Shown one piece after another: positions 33,823-43,241 of a stretch of DNA of 64,000 bases (the first letter of the stretch is position 1; each line of letters begins with the position of its first letter). The position numbers and the translations under genes were made by a program. The stretch comes from Hydractinia symbiolongicarpus (taxonomy: Eukaryota; Cnidaria; Hydrozoa; Anthoathecata; Hydractiniidae): contig NC_079888.1 in assembly GCF_029227915.1 (NCBI RefSeq), positions 17,276,001 through 17,340,000 on the forward strand. The letters are read 5' to 3'. The notes beneath the pieces were generated by a model. The model did not search any database, was not told where the DNA came from, and saw only the letters and a program-made list of their open reading frames with translations.

Positions 33823-36800
33823 TCATGACTTATACGCATTGACGAGTCGCATAACAATATGTTCTAATCTAGCACAGGTAGTTTTACCAATGTCAAAGCT
33901 CTCCTTATAACCGTGATGGACAAAATGTAAAATTTTTTCCTTTGGTTCAGTTTCATCATTGGCATATAACTTATACTCCTTTTCGAATTTCGGAAATGTG
34001 TTGAATAATTCTTCCAGCGCGTGGGCGTACTTTTTCCCTTCGTACTTACAAATCGCAAGTAATTTATTGTTATCAGGATCACTTGACTCTTGCACAATAT
34101 CCATCAAACTTCCGTCATGTGCCATTTTTCTTAACAGCAGCCGCCAATGACAAAACCACCTTTCTAGTTCTTTTTTTTCACGTTGTTCTAAGAAGCAGAA
34201 GTGACTAATAATAAAAAATTAAAGCGAGTTAAGTGGCAAAAAAATATGATGCCGGCTATATACCTTCTTCAATTGCTTTTTCCATCTCCTCTTTTCCTAA
34301 TGGAATATGGTAACATTATTTTGAGAATGTAATGACAAAATAATTATAGATTTCTGTATTATAAACTTTTGTAAAAAAACTTACGTTTTTTCAAAAATTT
34401 CTCACAACTAAAGCAAATATTTCCATCTGTGCTATTAAAACAAATGTCGTGGTATCTGACTAAGCACCTTGTACAAGAGCGTGGTTCGACCAACTCTGCT
34501 TTACAATTTCCACACAAACTTTCTTTCCGTGATTCAACTGCATCTTTTATGTATTTGCACAGCTTACCATAAGTTTCTTTTAGGCAAAATCTCCTAATTA
34601 GTTTTATATCGAATGATTCGTCACTTATGCAATTTGGAAGATCCTGTTCGACCATCCTTCGAAACGCATCTTCGTCTACACTTTCGTTTTCATTTATACA
34701 GTCAATAGCAAATTCGGGGCAAAACAAAACAGACAAAATCATTTTAGCCTTTCCTTCTTCGTTCATCTTGTTAAAGTCATAAGTTTGCAAATCACCTAAA
34801 ATATAAAGCAGATGGAAATTTTTTGTGACATTCAAGTATAAAAAGAAAGAAACTGTTAATAAACGCAATAGATTAGACTAGTCGATGGCCCGTGGAAGAA
34901 TCCACGGGTCCGCCCATCCTTTTTATACCACTTAAGCGCGTCTCGCTACTTACGGTACGGTACCATTTTGCGTGACAGACAGACGCACACGGGTATTATA
35001 ATATAGATATTTACTTGAATTATGGTGTTCCTCAGATAGTGTGCCTGTATCTATTATCGAAGAAGCGCAAGATTTTTCTGAAACGCCAGCATCCTAAAAG
35101 ATTTTGGTAGGTATTAAGAAGTTAGTTGCTTCAAAATTCATGAAAGGTAATAATTAAAAATAAAGAAACGACAAGGTGACATTTATGACATATGACTCAC
35201 AGGAATAGTTGTCAGATAATTGATTTTCTTAATCTGCATGCCACCAATTCGATTGCTATTTAGTTTCGACAAAATCCAAGATATGTAATTGTGTGTGTAC
35301 GTCATACTGCAAGTCAAAAGGTGATAAAACCATTTGCGTATTTGTATCATGTGACCAGGATAAAAATCGAATTCGGCGTCCTTGACTATGTATAAGAAGT
35401 ACATTACCGCAAATATGCCACAATCCACTCCGTTTCTCTGCCTTGGTAACTTTCGCGAAAAAGAAAACTCAAATCTCTCTGATGTGATTATGCACCAGTC
35501 TGGTATGGATTCCGGTATTGGCGTTTCCAAATTGTTATTGAGAATATTATACCAAATGATGTGGTTTATAACATTGATATCTTGCTTGAATTTCGTGTCT
35601 GGAACATAACCATACATAGGGTCCAGATAAAGAATATTCTTTTGCACACAATCAATCAAAACCAAGGACCAGTGGTTGGAGTAAAAAGAAGCAGACACGA
35701 TTAAATCGATATCTTCACAGTCACCAGGCAAAACTGCCTCAAGTGTTGAATCTCTTTTAACGCGTTCGAAAAAGGAAGAAGGCAAAATGAAAATATTTTT
35801 CTCTTGAAATACTGTTGATGATATCAGGATAAATAAGCCATCAATAACTTCCCCTAACACCATAGTTCGTGGACTAAGTGACTGTAAGTCGTCAAAGTAC
35901 AACTTAAATGGAGAGCTAGACGGGGTTAAAACCGTTTTTGACGACATTTGTTGTTTACAAACTGTTTCAAAAGCCATGGACCAAACATTGCGATTCGCCT
36001 CAATAGAAATTGGAAGAGGTTTTGGTACATTGATATTGTTTCGAACAGGTACTAAGGAAAATATAAATACGAGAAGATTGGAATAAACATATTCTAATTC
36101 ATATATAGTTAAATATTTTTAATGTCAAAACGTATTTGTAGAATTGACAAAAAAATTACCTGAATTCCCACATTTCCTAGTCAAACACGTCTTGCACACC
36201 CAGTTAACCATTTTTGGTTTTTGTTTTAAACCAATGCATGTCAGGTGGTACCAATTTAAACACACTTCGCACCCTATCACGTGACCGTCTGCTTCATTTT
36301 TGCATCGTGGGCATGTCCAGGTTCCCTTTTTGTCTTTGACAATCAAAAGTCTCTGTAGTTTGGCAAATGCGGTTGAAGTAAAGTACTTGTAAATCAATTG
36401 CGTATCCACATTTTCATCTAGAAGTGCCATAGAGAGTGAACATGCTTTCGGAAGATCATTTTCACAAACTGTAGTGCCGTTTTTGACAATTTCTTCACCT
36501 TTTTGTTCTCCGAAGATCCATGACATGCGACATTGCTGCTCCCGAACAGGTAGTAATTTGAAAGGAGTTGGACGTTTGTCAAGTGCCTTTTTCCTGCGTT
36601 TGTATGTTAAACCAATTACGTTAAAATCCACTCCCTTTGGGCGACCTCTTCTCTTAATTTTAACCGGTAGTTTGAGATCAAGATTCGACTCTAAATTTAA
36701 ATTATTTAAAAAAAATCTACGTCCCACAGGCAGATGAATTCATTTAACACAAAAATAAATATAAAAATCCGAGAGGTATCAGGAAAGAACATCTGACATA

Positions 36801-39800
36801 CTTTCTAATACACCAACGTCTTTTGATGCCATGTCATCCGCCTCCGCTAATTCCACTGTTTCAACTTCACTTGGAGGTTCATCACTTTCTTTTTGTTTTT
36901 CCGTTTGTTCATAATCTTGACCACATGTAGATGCCGCTGTTTCATTTTGATTAGAATAGTCATTGGGATATGCAACTTCAACGCCATCTTAAAGAATAAA
37001 AGGAAATTATTAATCCGTGCATTTTTCCAGCCTATGCAGTTTATCCTTTTGCGCCATATTTTAGAAAAATAAATATTAAAAATAATAAGAACCTCTTGTT
37101 CCCAGCAATTGTACATCAACGTCATTGTCCCAATACCATACAAGTTTCTTTAGAACATCCATCTTTCCCAAAAACCGTTTCGTACCTTCACTCGACACAA
37201 TTGTCTTTATTTCTTCGCAGACCCGATGCACATTGCGGTAACGCTCGTTAAGATTCAATACCTTCTTTTCGCCTTTTCTTAAGGATACATGAACTGGTGT
37301 GACTGGAGATGGGTGCTCTGATATAAACATCCGATGTGTTTTTCTATGAAAATCATTAGTCCACCGGTCAGCGCATAAACTTTCGTCAAAAAGAGGTAAA
37401 CCTTCAAGTTCTCGTACAACAAATATGTGCCGACAGGGTAACAGCATCGAGGTTGTAAAACTGCATGTGCACGAATTTGTGTTGACATTTAAATGCATTT
37501 CACCACGAACTTTGAAAACTGTCCCCTCTTTATGAACATTTCCGACATTTTTCATTTCTTTTAATTGGTTCAGCACAAAATTTAAGGCGTAACTTGTTAA
37601 CAAATTTGAATATTGGTATTGAGGGGTTGAAATATTAAATGGTATTACTTTGCGCTTGAGTAATGTTGATGCAGCTTTGTGATCTCGTTCGTTCCTTAAG
37701 GAGTACAAAACCGTGAAAAAACCGTCAATAAAGTCTTCTAACGGACTGTACAACTTAATGACAGATTTGAGTTTGCCATTTAAGCTCTCAAGTCTATTGT
37801 TCGTCGTATTTAGGAAGCTATTGACATTAAGGACATCACCTAAAACCCACTCATTCTTTATATCGTGCCAATTCTCTGTAAAGTAGCTTTGAACCATTTC
37901 TGGAGCAGCCTTCATAAATAGATCGTATTGTTCACGATATTCACTTTCCGTTTTGCTGTAACACATTTTCTGAAAAAGTTCTTTTAATACCACTTGTTGG
38001 CATTCTCGTAAATTAAATGATTGGTTAGAAATTTCACGCTTAAAACTACGTAGTGTGTGAAATAAACAAATCAATAGTTTACAGGTGGGGAAAATTTCTT
38101 TAACCACCTTTCTCAATGTCAGATCTTTGTCGGCCATTACGATGCGAGGAATTAACCCATTATTATTTTCTTTAAAAGTGTTTAAAAGCCAAGTAATTGA
38201 CTCCTCATTTTCAGATACAAGAAGCCCCACAGCAGCAACCTCGGTTCCACCCATGGAATCTTCAACCACCAACAAATAAACAGGAATTTTTAGTTCTGTC
38301 AACTTATATGTAGCATCAATGAAAAATATTTCAGCATATGCTGCCGTTACAATTTTCATGAAATCATCTTGAAAGAAAATCCCAATCAAATTTTTTTCTT
38401 CATCAGCATGAATGCTAACAGTGCAACCTACAGTAGATTTACAAATTGTTTACAAAGTGAAAATTTTATTGCAATCATGTTTACAGTATCAATTGGTAAG
38501 TCAAGAGTTAAACCTCTGTATTTTTAGAAATTCTCTTTCAAAATAGAAGCATGAAGGCTAAAAAAACCCAAAAGAGAAACAAAGAAGACAATAACTGCCC
38601 CATAATACAGAGTTGATAAATAAGTAAAACCAACCGTATTTATTTGTTAAAATATCTACAACTGAGTTTAGGTCGTTACGAGTTTTTTCTCTTTTGTTTT
38701 CTGCAGCGATGTTGGAAATATCTCGGAGTGTTACAACTTTCCCACATTCTCTCGAGAGTTCCTGCTGCAATAACTTTTTGTTGACATTCATCGAGAGCAG
38801 GTACTTAGCCTTTTCCTTGCTTTGGTCTGTGAGACGCCTTTGTTTTGGCAAGTGGTTGAACAACTTCTATGAAAAATATACCATTTAAATGTATTACATT
38901 ATAACATTAACATTAAAAATCAAATTTATATTAAAAAGATTACTTTTAATTTTATTATGTATATACAGATAATAAATGAAGGCAGCAGGAATTGAACCCG
39001 CAACTGCAAGGCAAGAGCCATGCCGTTTTTCCGTTAAACTATACCTTCGAACATAACAATTTTTAAGTTGACTTTGTACATTATTTTTACGTCTTAAGTT
39101 ATATATGACTGAACACTTTATTATTGTTACTATTATATTATTATTATTATATTATTAGGTTTCAATATTTTATTGTATTTATTATATAGTAGTCATTTAT
39201 ATGTAATTGTCAGTGTACAGCAATGTTTAATCTCTGAAATACGCCACAACAGGGTGGCGAAACGTCATAAAGGTAAATGATGTTTATCATAAAAATTGTA
39301 CCACTGTGTGTAGCTAGCAGTTACCTGGTTGAGTTCATGATTATGTTTATCAACTATATCTTTTACTTCTAAAGTTTGGCCATCTGCAGATGCCCTAATC
39401 TTGATACTAAATGGGCAGTTATTCTTCAGTGTTCTGCAATAAAGAAAAAAGAACAGTAGCTAGCTAGGCTAGGTGAACACAGAGGAACAGAGCTTGCTAA
39501 ACTAATACTATGCAGAAATTATTTTCAATAAAAAGCTAGAAATAAATAACTTATTGATATCTACTTACTGCGAGGAGCGTTTTCCTGAACTTTCTGAGTG
39601 AAATTTACGACCACCATGAACACAAGACAGTTTTAGCTCATAATATTTTAACTCAGGATTTAGTGTTTTCTTTACTCTCCCTTGAGAAGCTTTTATTGTC
39701 CGAGAATCTCTAATCCATAAATCTACGAAGTGTGATGCTTTAAAACGTTCTAATTTATTACATAAATCCTTATAGCTCGCAAACTTTTCACCAACAGTAA

Positions 39801-39825
39801 ATGCACCATCAACATCATCCGCCAT
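33823..39825 (-). CDS. MULE transposase fused to SWIM, PHD, Ulp1/SENP protease and second PHD, 11 exons, intact
   Basis: Exons: 39825-39569, 39433-39325, 38866-38635, 38427-37093, 36987-36802, 36690-36160, 36051-35201, 35093-35015, 34795-34385, 34296-34264, 34187-33823. All introns are GT-AG and the sum is 4389 nt, exactly 1462 codons plus stop. Domains by my count: FAR1-like N-terminus (CVHGGRKF, KNNCPFSIKI, HNHELNQ, 1-125); MULE DDE with D237 (FIDATYK), D299/D301 (VMADKDLT), E413 (NNRLESLNGK); SWIM C519-x-C521...C531-x-H533; KRRGRPKG at 719-726; PHD about 829-875; Ulp1 with H1010 (NHWSL), D1027 (YLDP), Q1088, C1094 (GVDCG); second PHD about 1285-1324; charged coil-like C-terminus. All catalytic residues are present. 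The protein should cut and paste the element; the protease suggests SUMO or related-modifier removal, which is inferred. Confidence 0.85.
38981..39051 (-). tRNA. tRNA-like sequence (tRNA pseudogene or SINE head) in a MULE intron
   Basis: On the minus strand, 71 bases with acceptor arms GAAGGTA/TGCCTTC, a GTTT/AAAC D-stem, a T-arm GCGGG-TTCAATT-CCTGC, and matches to the pol III A box (TAGTTTAACGG) and B box (GGTTCAATTCC). The anticodon arm does not fold convincingly, so the isotype is unclear. It lies in the intron between exons 2 and 3 of the transposase gene, on the same strand. No T-run terminator follows directly. Confidence 0.5.
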
Positions 39826-39977
39826 TACGATTATGTCTGAATGATGTTAAGTACGCGATTTGGCGGGAAATTTACTGCCGGCAGAATAATTTTCTTCCTT
39901 AACCAGCCGGTACCGTCCGACTAACGCGTGTTACTATTTCCGCCGGTACCGGCAGAATATACACTCCGTTAAAATAA

Positions 39978-40601
39978 ATCAAGTCAAATAATAGAAAGTC
40001 TAAACAGGAAATTTTTACATTTAATGGAATAACTCCTAAGCATTCTAAAGCTAAAAACCAAATTTTTTTAAAAAAGAAAAAGAAAAAAAGTTTACAGTTT
40101 TAACTACGCAACACTGTTTCCATTTAAGAAAACTAAATATGTTAATGTATTTTTTTTGGAGATTATTCCAGCAGATTATGGATTTTGACTATTAATATGG
40201 AGTTAATTGGCGTATATGAAAAGTGGTATAAGAATAAGCGACATTTTTGGATCAACCTTTTTAATGTCCATTAAATTATCACACAAGTTAACATATCAAT
40301 GTTTAATATAATCTACCATATTTTGTGTAATGCATTTGTGCTAAGGAACGTTGTATTTTGATTCGTATTCAGTGTTTGGACATAGTGAAGTAGGAGGAAA
40401 ATCATCTGGAGAGACTGTCACAAAAAGTTTGATGGTTTTTTCTGTACCAGCGTTTATGTATAAGATGATAGTGCCTAGTGATTGTTCTAGCAAATTATGT
40501 AATAATTCCAGATATTCATTATTTGCTGGAAGCTTGTGGATGTTGTATGCTTATAAACACGGATACTTATAATTATATTCTTAATGTCCCCGTCAATTCC
40601 A
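39978..40601. other. No gene recognised
   Basis: AT-rich flank of the MULE. One open frame at 40351-40572 has no recognisable domain. Confidence 0.4.
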
Positions 40602-40985
40602 CCATTACCTGAGTTAAAAACAAAAAATAGCACAGTTGAACAGAAAGTGGTCAAAGTTTACTGTAGGAAGATAGGGATATCTAGTTTCTGCTGATGAATG
40701 TCCGCGGACCTCTTCGAGGTGACCCAGCTAGACATCCAGGGTACTTAGGTTTACAAATATGGGTCGAAACCTACCTGCCCTTGGTTAAATTTCTGTTCAT
40801 CTTTCAAATGTGTTGTGTCCTTTTTAATTTTTTATATATTTTTAATTAATTCCTTGTAAAAAGGGAGAATTGTGCTTTTAGAGGCATGTTCTCTAGAGGA
40901 GTACAACCTCTAGCTTATTTCCAAAGACCTAACAGGTTCAGTTCATCATTGCGGTGGCTTGCCACCTCTTTGTAAATTATTTTCT
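40602..40985 (+). repeat. LINE 3'UTR, USP-LINE subfamily 1 (3' end copy)
   Basis: From TTACCTGAGTTAAAAACAAA through GGAAGATAGGGAT, CGAGGTGACCCAGCTAGACA, ATGGGTCGAAACCT, AATTCCTTG.AAAAGGGAGAA, TCTCTAGAGGAGTACAACC and CAGGTTCAGTTCATCATTG, ending GTAAATTATTTTCTT. The reverse complement occurs at 56229-56612 with near identity. Both end at the same point, so this is a 5'-truncated insertion of the LINE 3' end. Confidence 0.75.
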
Positions 40986-42239
40986 TATTCTGTGATTTCC
41001 TGGTTTACAATAAATGCGCCAAAATTTTGTGTTAAAAATTTAGTCAATCCATTGCTGGTTGTAGAGGGGATAATTAATTTTCGGATATATTCATTAGTAA
41101 TTGAATCAGCTAATTTTATTGCCGGAGATTTTCCTAAAATTGTCAGTTCCAGATACAATGATACGGAAGTAGAATGTGTGTTTTATATATATATTTTTTT
41201 CCTTTTTTCATTTTAAATTATTGGGACACCTTTAGAATTAGTACAAAAAAATAGTGATTATGATATAAAAGCTGCAACGAAATGATACGAAGTTTTTCGT
41301 GTGGACTGATTGCTTGAGTGCGTATCTGCGTACCATTTTAATTTTGTTAAAATTTTTAGTGAACATTTTTTAAATTATAGGCTAATTTAAATGTTAAAAC
41401 GAAAACTGATGTAGACACGCACTTATAAAGAACAGTAAATTTGATGGTGTTATAAAGGCTGCAAAGCAGAGACGCAGTTGTAAAGAACGATAGTTTTGAT
41501 AGCGTCATATAAAATCTGAAATGCAGAAGCAGATACGAAGATATAAAAGAATTTTCTATTAATATTCAAATTGTGAAACAAACCTGTGGATGGTTTACCA
41601 ACAAGTATCCATAATGTATTTAAGTTGATTTTGAATCCTATTATTACGCAATGTGGTTTATGAGCAGCCAATATGAACCTAATTGCAGTAAGCAATGACG
41701 CAAGAACGTATCCGGCATTGGTCTTTTAGCTTTTGCGTTGTTGGAAATGAAAGTTGCTAGTTCTTCAGTGAGCATACAATTGATTTCTGCTTCATTTAAT
41801 ATCAATCGTTTGTAAAGGGCAGCCCAAGTGTCGTCATTTTGCTGGTTAATTAAGTGTTTATACATGATGACTTCATTGCGCGCGTTGATTTAGAGTTTGG
41901 TATAAAAAGCAGCAGGTAGTCGGTTATTTGTCGATGTTTATTGGAGATATTGATCTACCAGGAAGACAGTTTAAAGTTGCTGGGATAGATGCAGCTGGCG
42001 GTGACGACGATGTGGACTGTACATTAGACAATTACAATTGGCAGTATAGTTGACGATGTAATTAACGGTATAGGTGGCGGCAGAGTTGACAAAGCAATAG
42101 ACGGGACAGGTGTCGGTAGAGTTGACAATGCAATTAAATTTATGGACAGTGAATTGACAGATATATGCCACATGACCGAAATAATGAAAGAATGCGCGCT
42201 TAGCTAAAGGTTTCCCCATACGTCAGCTTGAAAACAGCA
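40986..42239. other. No clear gene; minisatellite-like stretch at 42005-42150
   Basis: Open frames at 40959-41216, 41450-41865 and 41971-42219 have no recognisable domains. About 42005-42150 contains imperfect 36-39-bp repeats built on GT(A/T)GAGTTGACAAnGCAAT and GGTGTCGGTAGAG/GGTGGCGGCAGAG, which would look coding by chance. Confidence 0.4.
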
Positions 42240-42706
42240 GAAAATTCTGTTTTGGAAATCGGAATATTTCTTGTGATGCTTGACCTTCAGATCTGAACCT
42301 TAACTGATTCTGCTGAAGTATGTCTTTAGTGGACCGTACAATCCAACATCCAAGGGCTGAAGCACATGAGGGGGAAGGCAAGTTGTATGAGGGGGAAGGC
42401 AATACAAGATAACGTGGTTCTCCCTAGCAGCACATATCACATTGAGTTTGATGTGAGACTCGTGGCCATCAATTATCAACATTAAACGAGTAAACCACTT
42501 GAAGAACAGATCTTCATCCATATATCTATTGTCGGTTTTGCCATATAGAGCATCGGTGGTGCCATTGACAGTAGTTTCAACATGGAAAAGACTTCTTTAA
42601 AATAATAAATAAAAGGTGGAACCATCAGTTTGCCTGGACAAGCACAGAAATTAACAGTAATGGGTTTCTGGATCCGATTAATGAACTCCAAGACCATTCT
42701 AAACAT
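42240..42706 (-). pseudogene. Tigger/pogo-type DDE transposase fragment
   Basis: Right to left: TVNFCACPGKLMVPPFIYYF, then after a shift DNRYMDEDLFFKWFTRL, LIIDGHESHIKLNVICAARE (first catalytic Asp of this segment in IDGH), ILYCLPPHTTCLPPHVLQPL, DVGLYGPLKTYF (last Asp). This is the DDE_1 core of Tc1-mariner-superfamily pogo/Tigger elements. A duplicated ~24-bp segment (ATGAGGGGGAAGGCAA twice, near 42368-42405) adds residues inside PPHTT...PPHVLQPL. N-terminal HTH/CENP-B domains and both termini are not visible. Confidence 0.75.
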
Positions 42707-42743
42707 TGAATCTACTTTCCCTTCCTGACCTATTTACAATGTT

Positions 42744-42772
42744 CCATTTCTATGACTTTGTCATAGAAATGG
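42744..42772. repeat. Perfect short hairpin
   Basis: CCATTTCTATGAC at 42744-42756 and its exact reverse complement at 42760-42772, separated by TTT. Confidence 0.8.
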
Positions 42773-42895
42773 TCAGTGGAGTACACGAGTCAAAATGTGT
42801 TTAATGTACACCACCAACCTTTTTTCCTCATTTGCTGTTAGAGTTTGCTGTCCTGATTTCAAAGGATGGGGATATCAAAAAACTCTTGACGCCTT

Positions 42896-43241
42896 GACAT
42901 GCCATCATCTAACGATGTACTCCACTTGTTTCCACATGCCATCATCTAACGATGTACTCCACTTGTTTCCTCAGTTAAAAACAATGAATAGCATAGTTGC
43001 GTAGAGAACGGATAAAGTTTACTTTAGGAAGATAGGGATGCCTAGTTTCTGCTGATGACCTCTGCGGACCTCTTCAAGGTGAACCAGCTAGACATCCAGG
43101 ATACTTAGGTTAAGAAATATGGGTCGAAACCTAGCTTTTGTGTTAATTGATCCCTTATATGAGACCCCGCCTTCGACTCTTCATTGATTGCCTAATGCTA
43201 TATGAGACCCCGCCTTCGACTCTTCATGGATTGCCTAATGC
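42896..43241. repeat. Cluster of short tandem duplications
   Basis: Two exact or near-exact head-to-tail duplications: a 37-bp unit starting ACATGCCATCATCTAACGAT (about 42896-42970) and a 43-bp unit starting TATATGAGACCCCGCCTTCG (about 43156-43241, one base different). Together with the 24-bp duplication at about 42370 this makes three in 900 bp. Confidence 0.75.
42973..43138 (+). repeat. LINE 3'UTR fragment, USP-LINE subfamily 1
   Basis: Contains AGTTAAAAACAATGAATAGC, TTTAGGAAGATAGGGATG, CTCTTCAAGGTGAACCAGCT and ATGGGTCGAAACCTAGC, aligned with 40602-40770. It stops before the terminal GTAAATTATTTTCTT and abuts the body of a LINE starting at about 43150. Confidence 0.6.

Larger units (their letters stand above)
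33307..39977 (-). mobile_element. Complete Mutator-like (MULE, ZSWIM3-type) transposon with PHD-Ulp1 transposase
   Basis: A perfect 9-bp duplication TTAAAATAA (33307-33315 and 39969-39977) flanks a 6653-bp element. Its ends share ATATTCTGCCGGTACCGGC, with weaker similarity in the outer 8 bases (GGACGTGG versus CGGAGTGT). Nine bases is the MULE hallmark. Inner copies of TTCTGCCGGCAGTAA lie at both ends (an array at 33356-33510; TTTACTGCCGGCAGAATAA near 39872). One minus-strand gene fills the element. Its intact frame and perfect duplication suggest recent activity. Confidence 0.9.

Noticed and set aside
41971-42219. 82-codon ORF over a repetitive stretch
   Set aside because: The open frame is explained by imperfect 36-39-bp repeats, not by coding constraint.
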